The notes: generated by a model not told the origin, from the letters alone. Counted from the first letter of the stretch, positions 22,590-34,415 are shown. The stretch: 64,000 nucleotides of DNA from Trichobilharzia regenti (GCA_944472135.2 OX235263.1:1781517-1845516), one strand, 5' to 3'. Translations and numbers: made by a program.

Positions 22590-23545
22590 CGACTGTACAG
22601 TTGCGTTTGAGAATTAAATCACCGAAAAGATCAACAAGTTTGCGGAACTTCTTGTTCTTTTCCCTTTAATGTTCTCATGGGTATTTTCCACGATTTCATT
22701 AGAAACCTTTGGTGATTTCGCTTCTCTTCGAATTGCGTAATTTACAAATGCCAAATTTTGATGTGGTTGTGTTCTCTGAGCTGGATAGTTAATTTGCGAA
22801 GCATTCATCGCCCTACTAGGCGACATTTTCAGCGCATAATTCAATTCATTGAAGTGAGCTTTTAGATTTCTCCACGAGTTTGTTAATCATCTCCCCTGGT
22901 GACCTTGGATGTGATTGGTTGTTTTTTGTGTTTTCACACCTTCTAGGCTACTTGTATTGGAACTGATTGTTTCTTTGACTTGAACTTTCACCCTTTGTGT
23001 GAGGTCCACTTCTTATCGGTTGATAAATTTTGTCTATCTCGATGCATCTATTGATTAATGATTCAATGGAATATCAAGCTTCTTAAAATTCTCTAGCATT
23101 CTTGTTGTTTCCTCTGTCTAATATTTGAACGTTGTCCCAGTCGAATTGATGTCCATGGTTGTCTGTGTAGTGATTTGAGAAAGTGGACGTCTTTTGACGG
23201 CTAGTTAATGTTCGTGAATATGAAGACGAAGGGGACGTCCCCTTTGGCCAATATAGTGTTTTTCGCAGTTGTTACAATTTATTTTATAGATGATGTTGGT
23301 TTTATTTTCGTTCGCTGTTGAGTCTTTTTGTTGGTCAACCAACCTAGAAGGTGTTAAAACACACAAAAACAACCAATCACGTCCAAGGTCACTGACCAAC
23401 AGAGATGATTAATAAACTCGTGGAGAAATCTAAAAGCTCACTTAATCGAATTGAATTATGCGCTGAAGATGTCGCCTAGTAGGGCGATGAATGCTTCGCA
23501 AATTAACTATCCAGCTCAGAGAACACAACCACATCAAAATCATTC
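22590..23545 (-). mobile_element. PLE fragment bounded by ~200-bp inverted repeats
   Basis: The minus strand codes KINCNNCEKHYIGQRGRPLR (23300-23205), a clear GIY-YIG core. The segment 22741-22945 is repeated in inverted form at 23338-23543 (shared ATTCATCGCCCTACTAGGCGAC), so the endonuclease remnant sits in the loop of a large potential hairpin. The ORF at 22844-22614 (starting MNYALKMSPSRAMNASQINY) lies in the left arm. Known Penelope copies often carry inverted or tandem partial copies; this fits that pattern. Confidence 0.65.
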
Positions 23546-23670
23546 ACCTGAGCTACAAATCTTTTCTATCATATCTAAGTGGAAAATTTTAATTTATCTC
23601 TTTTGAAGATATACAAAAATTATGATCAAAAATGTTGACACAATGTACAAAGCAGTTAAATGAGCATTAC

Positions 23671-24364
23671 CTGTGACACCAAAACTTCCAGCACTTTTAT
23701 TGCTTTGTCACACATCTTGACAGGAAAACATTTGGGATAGTTTTGATAAACTGGACTTAAAATACTCTCCAATTGATATAAATGTTCATCAAATAAATAA
23801 TTAAATTTACCGCAGTTTTGTCTTCTAATCGATAATATCTCATCGATCTCTTTGGCTCTATTGATCCATTGATCAAATTTGCTTAAATACTCAGTCAGTA
23901 TAGCATCAATTTTATTCGTTTGATACGCAGATACCTCAAGGGTTGATGTTATACCATTTTGTTGAAAAGGTTTAAACATACTCATCAACTGCTGTAAATC
24001 TTCATTCATGGCTGTTGTAGAATAGGCAATTGTATTTCTTCGAGTTGCATTAGCCACTAATGCTTCAATGTTCAGTGTCGACGCTGTGCTTGATAGCGAT
24101 GCAGTTGATGCTAACGATAAAGTCGGTTGTGGATCTGTTCCCACACTATGGATTTGAAAATTCTGCAAATGTAGTAGACTTTTTATCATATTTTTAAATC
24201 CTTTATGCGATTGATGCCATGTACGAACTGCTTTTTGTAGAATTTCGAAACCGATGAAGTCATTGTCGTTTAGATAGATGTGTAGTCGTTGAGTGATACT
24301 GATCACCCGATCTTCAGCTTCATTGCCGTTTGAGTTCTCACTATTACCTTCCAGACGCTCATCT
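23671..24364 (-). CDS. Host gene, exon 4 (large central exon)
   Basis: A 694-nt exon: one base completes a codon from exon 3, then 231 codons follow. The acceptor is TATTTTAG|A at 24365 and the donor CAG|GTAATG at 23670. The frame is also open upstream to 24429, but the strong acceptor and phase fit favour 24364. The protein starts acidic and Asn/Ser-rich, then looks mostly alpha-helical (VISITQRLHIYL, FEILQKAVRTWH), with a Ser/Thr/Ala-rich linker and a helical end containing DKAIKVLEVLVSQ. No catalytic motif is seen. Low-complexity and helical character fit a DUF4551-like protein, but this is not proven. Confidence 0.8.
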
Positions 24365-24534
24365 CTAAAATATTTGAGATCATAGTTACTCGGGAACAGG
24401 GAAATGTATTTAGTTAACAATATAAACATAGAGATTAGGGAATATAATTTAAGCAGAAACGTTATACTTTTGGTAATTTCTCACCAGACCTCATAATTAC
24501 AACAATACAACTATCAAGCATAGAGCACATTATG

Positions 24535-25065
24535 CGTCAGTGGTTTAGCAGAAGAATACTCGCCAACTACGCTTCACATGGTCCGGGATTTGATTCCGCG
24601 ACCTATACACTCCTATGCCTCGCCTAACTTGTATCAAACCCGTAAAAGGCTAAGGTTGAAAGTGAGGCTAGCAACCTAGCCCCATGAAAATAAAATTATT
24701 GCTGATCCCTGAAGCTGGAAGTTCAAACTCTGTGTTACAATCACAACCTAATGGAATAAAAATCAATAAACAAAATGAACCACTGAGAAAAAAATCTATT
24801 TTGATAAAGTTTCACAGTGTGTTTTTTTATTCCTTCACGTTCCCTAGTGGAACGTAGGGCCTCAAGCTAGTAGCTTGAAGTTTCTGTAGCAGTGTTTATT
24901 TTACAGGATGGGTTTGCTAGCCTCATGCCCAACCTTTCCTCTTCAGCAGCATTATTTCTGGCTTAATGATGTAAAGGATTGCGTCGGTGGCTGGAGATCA
25001 AACCCCGGACGATATGCATAGTTGGCGAGCGTCCTAACCGCCAGGCCACCGACGCAGTTACACAG
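24535..25065. mobile_element. Two SINE3 copies tail to tail
   Basis: A plus copy (24535-24770; GCGTCAGTGGTTTAGCAG, GGGATTTGATTCC) and a minus copy (24830-25065; GCGTCGGTGGCCTGGCGGTTAGG when read on minus, box B GGGGTTTGATC). They are tail to tail, the opposite of the SINE2 pairs, and likely independent insertions. Confidence 0.65.
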
Positions 25066-25299
25066 TAATATTTACTAATGACGTTCCCAAAACAATTTAT
25101 TATTGCACATAATCGTATCAAGTTACTCACACAAATTTCCAAATTCGTTTATATAATTCTCTTATATCTCACCTCTTAATTTGATTGGTAGCAGTATCTT
25201 TCATATCTCCGGCAGTGGTGTATATTCGAGGAACAAAGATTTCTCAATCAACCTCTCTCTCCACCTACCCAAAACACTTTTAGAATTAAAAGTTTAATC

Positions 25300-25500
25300 T
25301 TAAGAAGATATCAGTTAGAGAACCACTGGAAAACCAGGAAGTACTAGACAGTTGTTTCATCTCAGTTTGGGACTCTTTGGTGGTAAACATCCAGTGGATT
25401 TCAGGCCCAGAACTTTCTGATGATAACGCGAATTCTTACATCATTCAGCCACTGGCACCCAATCCAACGGCCCATGAATTGTAACCTCTGACAATTCATG
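25300..25500 (-). mobile_element. SINE2 copy, degenerate
   Basis: Tail ATATCAGTTAGAGAACCACTGG at the left, then hammerhead remnants (AGTACTAGACAGTTGTTTCAT...CAGTTTGGGACTC) and a damaged head ending at CACTGGCACCC. A pure (TA)n run follows at 25504-25530. Confidence 0.55.
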
Positions 25501-25749
25501 ATACATATATATATATATATATATATATAGCGCAACCGCCATCCAGTGTCACAGGTGGGTACCAGTCCTCTTGCCTGACTAGTTGGACTCCTGTGACGGT
25601 TACAACTTCTCTGTAGAACCTCAGGTTAATTTCATGTATAGAGTCAGTCACTAGTGAGTATCAGATAAATTATCAAGTCTTGGCTTCTAGGGTTTTATTT
25701 GGTTACATGTTAGACCATGAAATGGCAGAAGTTGGAATCCATGGGCTGG

Positions 25750-26610
25750 ACACTGAGGTCGTTTTTCAGATGCTGAGTAGACAATGATTCAGCTATGTAC
25801 AGATGGTGTATATGCGAAGTCCCTTTGTACCATACTGAGGGACTTTGCGTAGAATTCATGTGTAGACGTTCGATGTCCCGAGTTGACAGGATGTTCGCAG
25901 CTAGCTAGCCAAGCTGGACAGTGTTCAAGAATACGTTTGTGGACTTGTCGTTGAGTATGGCAGATATGCTTTGCTCCACATGAGCAAGTAAATTGATAAA
26001 TACACAGTGAAATGGTCAAAAGCGGTATCTTATTCTTAACGTTAGACTGGAATAACTGTCTGCTGTAGAATGTGATACGTAAGGTGGCTGTTGGAAATGT
26101 CTACTTCAAACATTTGGAAAGGCGTTTTGTTTTTAATTCATTGGGAAATACAAGAAAACCTCTATTATAGTGAATATCATATATGCCCAAATGTTTTCAA
26201 AGTGTTAAAAGTGAATTTGGTTTGGACATATATAATTTAGAAAGGCAGTTTCTGAGAATTTATGCTGTGATTTCATCTTTGAATTCCAAGTTCATGAAGA
26301 GAGTTTTCTTAGAAACAGTTTGGATTTTTGGTGACGAAGTGTTTTCTTTCATGTGTTTGTCTATGAATCTTAGTGGATACCCATTGTCTAGTAGGGTCTC
26401 ACGTAAAAAAATTTAAGTTTTTTCTCTGTTGTGTCTTCTGAACAGATTTTTAGATTCCTCAAACTTAATGTACGTACTAGGTTTTGCTTTCGGACCGGTA
26501 GAACGAAGCTCTGGAGTTTGATAAACTGTCCCGTCCACGTTTGCTTGAGATATATTGATTTTTGGATCGTACAGTCTTGTCTACCGTTAAGTAATACATC
26601 TCACCAATGT
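25750..26610 (-). mobile_element. PLE fragment, RT end plus GIY-YIG
   Basis: Minus reading from 26590 shows the RT-end motif TWTGQFIK, then FRFIDKH-like and MNLEFKDEI blocks. At 26005-25789 follows CIYQFTCSCGAKHICHT, a GIY-YIG core in which the usual YVGRT is IC-HT. It is an ortholog-like but more decayed copy of the element at 51.6-52.9 kb. Confidence 0.6.
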
Positions 26611-26639
26611 TGTTAAATATAATTATCAAGTATTGGTTT

Positions 26640-26890
26640 TGTAGGGATTTCGTTTGATTACATGGAGGATTTCACCATGAGCTGAAATCAGTTAGAGAAC
26701 CACTGGAAAACCTAAAAGTACTGGACGGCTGTTTCGTCCTAGTTTGGGATTCTTCAGCAGTACGCACCCACCGGGGTTCGAACCCAGGACCTTCTGGTTA
26801 CAAGCGGATCTCGTAGACCATTGAGCCACTGGAACTCGATCAAATCGTCCTTGAATTCTAACTTCTGCCAATTCACGATATAGCGTGACC
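26640..26890 (-). mobile_element. SINE2 copy with near-intact hammerhead
   Basis: Minus orientation. The tRNA-like head is at about 26830-26765 (box B GGGTTCGAACCCC), then a hammerhead at 26766-26716 (CTGAAGA, GAAA, GTC; helix II has one mismatched closing pair), then the common tail ending in GATTTCACCATGAGC/ATTTCGTTTGATT at the left. The upstream SINE2 segment (GAATTGGCAGAAGTTAGAATTC) is at 26880-26850. Confidence 0.7.
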
Positions 26891-27164
26891 ATTTCGCAAT
26901 ATCGCGCTATAGCGTGAAATATAATTATGATTGTGTAGCTTATGAAAATGAATCGTCGAAAAGAACATTTTCTTCGCTGTTTAAATATATATATATACAA
27001 CTCATCTTTCCTTCTTTTGAATCAGTGACTCATTGCTGTGTTTTAATTTATTTTCAATAAAGGTTAGACTCATCATTCAGGAGTACTCCAAACTGTAATA
27101 AACAAGTGATAACTTTATTATCAAGTGTTGGTATGAAGGTTCTTGAATGTTTGTTATTCTGATC

Positions 27165-27345
27165 AGATACTAATGTGAGTTAGGGAGTCACTGAACACCA
27201 GAGAGTACTGAACGACTATTTCACTCTGGTTTGAAGCTTTTTATTAGTGCATACCTTAAAGCCTGCTGGGAATCGAGTCCAGAAATTTCAAATGAGACCA
27301 ATGACCACTCAGATACTGGGATGGATTCCAATAGACAGTGAATTC
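27165..27345 (-). mobile_element. SINE2 copy, degenerate
   Basis: GAGAGTACTGAACGACTATTTCAC...TTTGAAGC (hammerhead remnant) followed by box B-like GGGAATCGAGTCC in minus orientation and ACTCAGATACTGGGA. It lies about 300 bp upstream (in window order) of host exon 3. Confidence 0.5.
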
Positions 27346-27640
27346 TAACTCCTACCAATTTCTGATATGCATGTATATACATATATAAACCCACAGTCAG
27401 ATGATGTCATCGGTGTTCACCTTAATTGATATTTTCATTATTTGAAAGTTGTGGGGTTTTAGACCCCCCACACACACGATGGGATCTTATTCGCCTATTG
27501 TTGAAGAGTTTCAAACCTGGACGAAACGAATTTCCAGTACTTGCTGGTGTTTACTCTTTCCTTAACCAATGTCAGTTTATGACCTGACTTCAGATCACGT
27601 TATTAACAAAAAAATTAATAAATTCATGCTTGTGACTTAC

Positions 27641-27738
27641 TTGACATCAGAGGGTAATGCATCCCCAGCCTGTTTGCAGTTTGAATCATTTGCATCGGTT
27701 GATTTCTTGCCGTTTTTGCCTTTTCCTTCTTTTTTCAC
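27641..27738 (-). CDS. Host gene, exon 3 (lysine-rich linker)
   Basis: A 98-nt exon with acceptor CTTCAG|GTG and donor GTCAA|GTAAGT, the latter a full-consensus site. It encodes a lysine-rich, probably disordered stretch (KKEGKGKNGKK) followed by an acidic tail. It starts in phase 0, matching exon 2, and ends in phase 2, matching exon 4. The upstream intron is about 18.1 kb and filled with mobile elements, so a small extra exon in between cannot be excluded. Confidence 0.7.
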
Positions 27739-27849
27739 CTGAAGATTAGATTTTTGAATTAAAAAGCATTAAATTGATCGTAAATATTTTTATATAAATA
27801 AGGAATTAAACAAAGCAAAAAAGATTATTTATTTGTATTCAAGTTGATA

Positions 27850-28085
27850 TGAATTTCCCGCTGATCGATTTCGATATAGTACAAAAATGCTTGGTCTCTG
27901 TTGACGACTTGTTAGAGCCTAGTATGAACACTACATGCATGCAATTCGGTTAATATGATGTCATTGGGCCGGTAATGCTTGTGTGTGTGTGTGGTTCTTC
28001 CCCCCGCCCCCCCCCGTCGACTAGGATGAAGTGTGTATTCTGTCTTCTACTTCTCGTCATCACCAAAACGTTGAACTAAATATAT
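27850..28085 (+). mobile_element. Smalpha-like remnant with C-rich tract
   Basis: The upstream segment (AAATGCTTGGTCTCTGTTGACGAC) is recognisable and CGACTAGGATGAAGTGTGTATTCTG retains part of the ribozyme. The centre has (TG)n and a run of C (about 27999-28016). Confidence 0.4.
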
Positions 28086-28314
28086 CGTATATAAAAAAAT
28101 GTACCAGTTTATTCTGCCATGTTAAAGGAGATATCTGAGTAAACATATGCTCGGGAACAACAAGGACATATTACTTATGAAAGCTTAGTATTCACTGAAT
28201 GCCTACTAGAAAACCGGAACAAGTACTCAGTTTTCAGATGTTCAACTCCAGCTTAATACTCCCTATTGCGTAGATTTAATAATGTCATGTGTTTGAATTC
28301 ACATATCATTGCAT

Positions 28315-28475
28315 TGTGCGTCGGTGGTACAGCGGTAGAAGTGGTCTTGGAAGACTCATCCCTGAACCTTGCTAAGCCAGTTATAAGACTTGTGAAGAGA
28401 GAAGGTTGGACATTAGTCTAGCAAATCCATCCCATGAAAACAAACACCACTGCTACAGGAACTTCAATCCTGAGA
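28315..28475 (+). mobile_element. SINE3 copy with shortened head
   Basis: GCGTCGGTGGTACAGCGGTAGAAG and the body (AGAGAGAAGGTTGGACATTAGTCTAGC) are present, but the box B region is reduced (CATCCCTGAACC). Confidence 0.55.
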
Positions 28476-28539
28476 AGGTAAAGAAATAAAAAGCAAACTC
28501 GCATTCCAACAATGGTCAGAGAAATAACCTCTTAACCTC

Positions 28540-28690
28540 TAGTTCCTGGATTTGATTCTTAATGGGGTACCGCTAAAATATCCATACTACGACGAAACAA
28601 CCACCTAATACTCCATGGTCTTTAGAAGTTCTCTATCTGATGTCAGTCCGTAATCAACCTTGAAACTGGTCAAATCCTTACAAACAGACA
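28540..28690 (+). mobile_element. SINE2 copy, degenerate
   Basis: Plus orientation: CCTGGATTTGATTCTTAATGG (box B remnant), ACGACGAAACAACC (hammerhead GAAA part) and the tail TTCTCTATCTGATGTCAG. The core is lost. Confidence 0.45.
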
Positions 28691-28949
28691 TCTGAAAATA
28701 CCAAGTGTAACTTAAATACCCAGTCGTTTATTCATGTGATCAGTACAGGGTTAAAGTAATCCATCTCCATTAACTGAAAATTTCCAACTCTGTGCGATTA
28801 TCATACGGTCACATGGATTAGCATACGTCCTCAATTTCGAAATAGGATACAGACACAATATGTGAAGGCTACCTCATAGAAATTTGTTTGTTTCAAAGCA
28901 ATAAAAAGGTTCGTGATAAGACCTGAGTAGTTATTTGTATTGGATAGTT

Positions 28950-29570
28950 GAAGGCGATTGGCGGGAAGCCTTCCACCTAGGTTTCGGGCTAGTTGGCACT
29001 CACCACTCAGTCAGCAATGCTTCTCGGCAATCTTGATGAAACTCGTGTCCTTTCTGGGATTCGAACCCGCGCCACACAACGCTATGGTCAGAGATATTAC
29101 TACTGAGCTATTCCGGCTTGTGACTGACCTCCCATAGAACTGCATTTTATACTTTGATTGGACACTAGTAGTTAATGTGATGTTTCTAGGCCTTCATTTG
29201 GTGCGGACTGAATTTTGTCAGTCAAGTTTGCAGTGTGGACACCATTCTAGGTGGCTCGCCATCACAGTGCACTTTGAATTGTTAATATTAGTTGGTTCGG
29301 ATCTCAGAAGGGACATTAGTTCCCCCAAGGTAGCACATACGCCTTGCTGAGTAGTGGTCGCCAACTAGCACGAAACCTAGGTCTGAGGCTTCCTGTCGAT
29401 TACCTCCAACCGCCTAATATATATCAACAACTTCCAGTGCACTGGGATGGCGAGCCACCTAGCAGAGTGGTCACATTGCAAAGTTGACTAGTAGAATTAA
29501 GTCTGCACCAAACAGAGGACTAGAAACATTACACTACTTACTGACTAGAATCCAATCAAAAATTATTGAT
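28950..29570. mobile_element. SINE4 inverted pair
   Basis: A minus copy (28950-29130, box B GCGGGTTCGAATCCC) and a plus copy (29280-29420). The segment at 29152-29278 (GATTGGACACTAGTAG ... GGTGGCTCGCCATCACAG) recurs inverted at 29427-29562, arms of about 130 bp. Confidence 0.6.
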
Positions 29571-30319
29571 AATTCACCTGTGAAATGGATCGATATTACC
29601 TACGTTTAAATGAAAGCTGAGGACAAATTATCTTAAAGCAAACGATTTATCTGGTCGCTTAGTCATTATATAACCTGCAACATATTAGTCAAGTACCAGC
29701 GTACAAGTCTATTTGATGGAGCATTTCGTAAAAGAAACATATAATCAGTTCTTGAGACAGAAAAAGTGTACTATTGTCCTCATTTCTGTTAATTGTACAA
29801 TCAAGCGGTGTTAACAAGTCTTCTAATCCTTCGAAAAACACTCTGATCTTATTACACCTTGTTTAAGAGTGAGAGTAACTGGCATATTGCTAAGTTATTT
29901 AAAAGACATAGAATTATGAATGACCTAGTATTTGGACACATTTATTATAATGTATTTTAGTAGCCTAGCAACAAGACTTTTACTTTTAGCCCTTGTTTAG
30001 TTTATCTGATGTAATTAAAGCATAAGAAGAATTTGGGTACCATTCATTTCCTAGAACACTTAGCGGTAATATAGTATTAAAAATTGGATGGCGTTTCAAG
30101 CACAACTTATTCCTCATAATCATATCGAAATGTATTCACATGACTTGCTAACTTGCTTTGGATGGCTTAATCCCATTCAGCATTTTTTAATTCAGTATTT
30201 CGGGTTAGAAGTTGCATCGTTTTTGAATGCATGTGTTTGATGTTGATTCGATAGACAAAGATTCAATGATTAATCCCCGACTCTGTCTCCGAAATACATC
30301 CAAAGTGCTTTGTAATCTC
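29571..30319. other. No gene seen
   Basis: AT-rich unassigned intron sequence between a SINE4 pair and an RTE tail. Confidence 0.4.
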
Positions 30320-31075
30320 AAATTATTATTATATTATTATTATATCCTTTAATTCCTAGAGGAACATAGGGCTTCAGCTGCGCACCTCGATTACATTCGG
30401 TTTTCTGCCAACTTTTTCACTCCGCTCCAAGTCTGTCCACATGCTTTCATCTCCTCGACACATAACCTCCTCCTTGCACTGACGACCGACTCGCCGCCTC
30501 GCTTTCGGGTTCCACTCGAGCAATGACTTGTCTAGTGATGTCACTTGATGGTATCCTCAGCGAATGGCCAGTCCATCTTCATCAACTCTGTTTTATCTAG
30601 GTTCACTTGAAGTCTCGCCTATCCTTGATGCTTCTTCTTCTGTCGCCAAGTTGTTGCTTTTCACTTGCATATACCTTCCAGTTTGTGGGAAATCAGACAT
30701 ATATATATATCATCGGCGAAGTCCAGATACTCCAAGTCTCTTTTTGTGTGAGTCCATTTTATGCATGTTTCCTCACTGTCAGCAGCTGTCCATCACATTA
30801 TCCAATCTACTGCAATCAGGAAGATCATTGGCGATAGTAGGCAGCCTTGTCTTACTCCTGTCCTCACTTCGAAGGATTCCGTAAGTTTCCCGTTGTGAAT
30901 TACTTGGTGGTATGCAGCATTGTCTTATAACTGTTAGATGAGATGTATAATTGTCGGTGTTACCCCGTCGTAGCAAAGTAGTTGCCAAATCACCTCTCGA
31001 TCTACGCTGTCGGAGGCCTTTTCACAGTCGATGAAGTTGAGATAAAGAGGTAACTGACATTCCAAGCTCTGTTCA
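30320..31075 (-). mobile_element. RTE-like LINE fragment with RT motifs, internally deleted
   Basis: The minus reading from 31060 shows FIDCEKASDSVDREVIWQLL (RT motif A region; family FDSVDR), ESFEVRTGVRQGCLLSP (motif B) and, after a frameshift, LDFADD (30705-30722), the catalytic box. It then jumps to the element's 3' end (CTCGAGTGGAACCC...) with a (TAA)n tail at 30325. The part between FADD and the tail is shorter than in the copy at 41375, so a segment is missing. Confidence 0.65.
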
Positions 31076-31344
31076 ATGATCAATGTTCAATATTATCTCA
31101 AATAAAGTTAAGGAAATTAAGTTTTATGACTACTGATAAAAATAATAAAATAAACCTTTTAGTAAATATATGAAAATGAGCTAACTGCTTCTGTTCTTCG
31201 TGAACTGAAAAGTAAAATGATGTCTAGCTGGACAACGTAACGTCTGAAAACTAAAACAACTGCTTATACATTAAGTTATTTATGTTCCTTTTCGTTATGA
31301 CAGATGACATTTGCCAAGAATCATCACCTTTAAAAGTATTTTAT

Positions 31345-33120
31345 GTCATTCCATATTGGTTTGTTTATTAGATGTATCACACAGTCACTGAAACAGTAAT
31401 ATTTACTGGATGAAAAAGTTTCGAACACAATCTATTATCGTTCATAATCATATCGATTGTAATCACACAACTTTGAAACTTGAGTTTTATAGTTTTCTTT
31501 GTTCTCTCCCATTTGTCGTCGTCAGGGTAGTAGGATTTAGAATAAAGCCGTTTCTAGGTGAATCTGAGTGGTTTAATTTGATGCCCAAAACTGATAAGCC
31601 AAGTAGGATGTATAGTGTTTTTAAAACTCATAAGTCAGGATACCCTATTAGGCCTATAGTTGATTTTAGAAATTCACCTAATTATGAATTATCTAAATAT
31701 TTAGCCACGGTATTAAATCCCCTAAATATTCACTCGAAATCTAGACTAACTAATTCTTGTGAACTAAAACACAGATTAGATCATTTAAAATTAGATAATG
31801 AAGAAAAAATGGTTAGTTTTGACATTTTCAGTTCAAATACACGTATACCAATAAATATGGCTATAGAGGCAGCCAGAAACGAACTCATTTCTGACCATGA
31901 ACTCGAACTTAGGACAAAAGTGCCACTTGAGGACATAATGCTGGGAGCACAACTATGCCTGACTTCCACAGTATTTAAATTCAAAGGGAAAATATACGAA
32001 CAAACTGAGGAAGTTATCATGGGGTCACCAGTATCCCCGATTGTGGCAGATGTATTCATGGATAGGTGAAAAAATATAGTGATTGAAATGTTCAGCCCCA
32101 ACGCAAAAGTATGGTGGAGGTATGTAGATGACACATTCACTGTACTCAGAGCACAAGACATAGATGGATACACATTAAAAAAGCCCTGAAACTTAATAAT
32201 TACCCTGATAAATTAGTCAGAAAATATGTAAGGAAACGTAAAAATAAAATTAATAATGATAATAGCAGTAGTGATAATAATAATAATAATAATGATAACA
32301 CTAATAATGATAATAATAATAGTGGCAATAATAATAATATTAATGGCGACACCAGCAATAAGGAATCTAAATCATCAGTAGTAATTTCATACAAGGGAGG
32401 AACCTCGGAAGCCTTACGCAGATTTCTTAACAAGGCAGGAATAAAAGTAGCTGGTATTCAAACCCACAAACTCGATTGTAAACCACCTTCGTCGGTTAAA
32501 GGATTACTCCTGAGGCGCCTTTAAAACAAAACAATTTAGTTTTTCTAATATAGTACCCTGCCTGCAATGATTGCGAGGTCAAATACATAGGATAAAGTAG
32601 TAGAACAGGGGCAGTGAGTCAGACTAGCCGAACATAAAAACCTAGCAAAATCTAGATTGGCCGACCCGAATAAGATAAGAAATCTAGAGAACAGTTCACC
32701 TAAATCACTTCATGCAGTTACACACAACCACATAATAGGATGGATGGGGTAAAATGACAGTTTTAAAATCTAATGTCACGGCAGGGTGGAGGGAGAGACT
32801 GATAACTGAGTGAAGCTTTGTTTATCGAATCAACTGCAAACACGTGTAATAAGAATGATTCATCACCTGACCCTGATATCTGGAAAATTCTACTACCCCT
32901 ATGACAAATAGGAGAAAACAAAGAAATCTCTAAAACTCAAGTTTCGTAATCGTGTGATTATAATTGATGGAATGATTATGAACAATAAATTGTGTTCAAA
33001 ACTGTGTCATCCAGTAAATAATACTGTTTCACTGTGTGATACATCTAATAAACAAACCAATATGGAATTACTTACTACCACAGTGCTCAAGTTTTACACA
33101 TGTTTCATGTCAAAGGCGTT
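31345..33120 (+). mobile_element. Penelope-like element with RT core, inverted ends
   Basis: Contains a PLE reverse transcriptase, an Asn-rich linker and a decayed GIY-YIG domain. The last ~180 bp (32885-33065, with GTGTCATCCAGTAAATAATA) are present in inverted form at the left end (31360-31535). The middle therefore lies between inverted copies of the element's own 3' end. The RT is interrupted by one TGA (32067) and later frameshifts. Confidence 0.8.
31545..32188 (+). pseudogene. PLE reverse transcriptase (interrupted)
   Basis: Reads MPKTDKPSRMYSVFKTHK and YPIRPIVDFRNSP (PLE RT finger motifs), VSFDIFSSNTRIP in the motif A position (PLE consensus FDVxSLFTNVP), then EEVIMGSPVSPIVADVFM (motif B). 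An in-frame TGA at 32067 precedes the catalytic box RYVDDTF (about 32119), which is in the same frame. Translation in vivo would stop before the active site. The first ~45 codons of the open frame (from 31410) come from the inverted end, not from RT. Confidence 0.8.
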
Positions 33121-33234
33121 TGGAAATAGTTTTTTTTCTAAACTGAATGCATCGTTATCGTAAGGGATTCTGATAAGCACTTCTGACTGTTCACACATTA
33201 ACTCTCAAGATTAATGGATATAATATTTTAGAAA

Positions 33235-33430
33235 AGTTATTTGGTTGGTGATGACCGATAGTGGAATCCAGTAAGTGAATTCCATTCAACTTACGACCCC
33301 TTAGATAATGAATATACCTTCATCCCCAGTGAGTTAAAGCTGAAGTCCCTACTGAGATTCTACTGTAGCATTCGTTGTTTCAGACGTCAAAGTCAGCGAG
33401 TACCCATTTCGAAAACTATCGAGAAACTTC
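33235..33430 (-). mobile_element. Smalpha copy, degenerate
   Basis: GATAGTGGAATCCAGTAAGTGAATTCC and a damaged box B (GAGATTCTACTG on plus) in minus orientation. Only the helix I 3' strand and flank are well kept. Confidence 0.4.
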
Positions 33431-33439
33431 TCTTGCATG

Positions 33440-34010
33440 TTCTTAAAGCTTTTTTAGAATGGCGACAGTGAAACATCAGAATAATTGAACATGAGTTTTT
33501 CTGGACAAGGACTTTAGGCTTTGTTTTAGTTTAATTATGAAATCATCTGTTCTTTTCTTTGTAACCGTATTGGATTAGTTCTCCAATGATATTCGTTCAT
33601 CTTCAGATAAATCGTAGGGAACGTGGGAGATTTTCGAGATATTTTGCTCCAATTCAAGTAGACTTGATTGAACGGCATCTATGTTATTCAGAGTGCATCG
33701 TGTCAGTGTACGTGAGTTAGGGGATAAGTGATTTCGTCTGAGATGCTTCAAGAATGCTCTGACGTATTCATGTTTCTTCAGACAATTCTTCAAGAAGAAA
33801 ATCTGTGTATTCGCCTCAGCAAGCTTTACAGACAAAGGTAGAAACTTATTCAGTCGCTTTATTGTCGAACGGTTCTTGCTTCTCTTCATATTACGGAATA
33901 TACACATTGGATCATAGGAATTATTAAAACAACGGTTGTAGCGAAGAAAATTTTCTTTTCGGCGAAGTTATTAACCACACTGTACATTCGTGCATTTATA
34001 GTAAATATGT
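33440..34010 (-). mobile_element. PLE 5' (N-terminal) fragment
   Basis: The 110-codon minus ORF (33907-33575) has basic, helical N-terminal character (RSKNRSTIKRLNKFLPLSVK) and an LSEDERISLEN end, as in PLE N-terminal regions upstream of RT. Adjacent plus-strand sequence at 33930-34000 (AGCGAAGAAAATTTTCTTTTCG) is the terminal motif also found at 51575 and 52930. Confidence 0.45.
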
Positions 34011-34355
34011 GAGAAAGTTCCAGCAAGCTGATTTCACCAAACACTGTGTCCTGGATCAGAAGATGTCTGCCTTCTTATTTTTCGGGTAGAAAATGACATA
34101 TTATTTTGAGTGGAAAGTGTTTCAGGTCTTTGCTAAGAGGAAATGGTGTGCCTAAATGTGCTGTACTCCCTCCATTTTTTCATCTCTTTCCTTTTGTATT
34201 GCTTTCCATATTCTTCCGAAGCTCTTTTCATTAGACATGCCGACGATCTAACCACTTATGTCCCAGCAGTTCCTGCATTCAATTTGTTTTTACATGAAGA
34301 GACTTTTGTTCGATTTCACTTGTTGATTTTAGTTTCAGATGAGAAAACGACTTGT

Positions 34356-34415
34356 ATTGGTTTTGTAGGGATTTTGTTTGATTGCATGATTGCAGCTCAT
34401 GATTAAATCCTCCAT
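34356..34415. repeat. 60-bp miniature SINE2 foldback with 13-bp TSD
   Basis: The block consists only of the two SINE2 tail ends (ATTGGTTTTGTAGGG... and ...AGCTCATGATTAAATCCTCC) joined centre to centre, with no tRNA-like head or ribozyme. It is flanked by GAAAACGACTTGT at 34343-34355 and 34416-34428. It sits 50 bp left of the gypsy insertion. Confidence 0.65.

Noticed and set aside
25504..25530. (TA)n run as a promoter TATA region
   Set aside because: A simple repeat beside a SINE; no gene start nearby.
32200..32433. Leucine/serine-rich minus frame that could suggest a membrane protein
   Set aside because: It is the complement of the AAT/GAT-rich, Asn-rich linker of the PLE on the plus strand.
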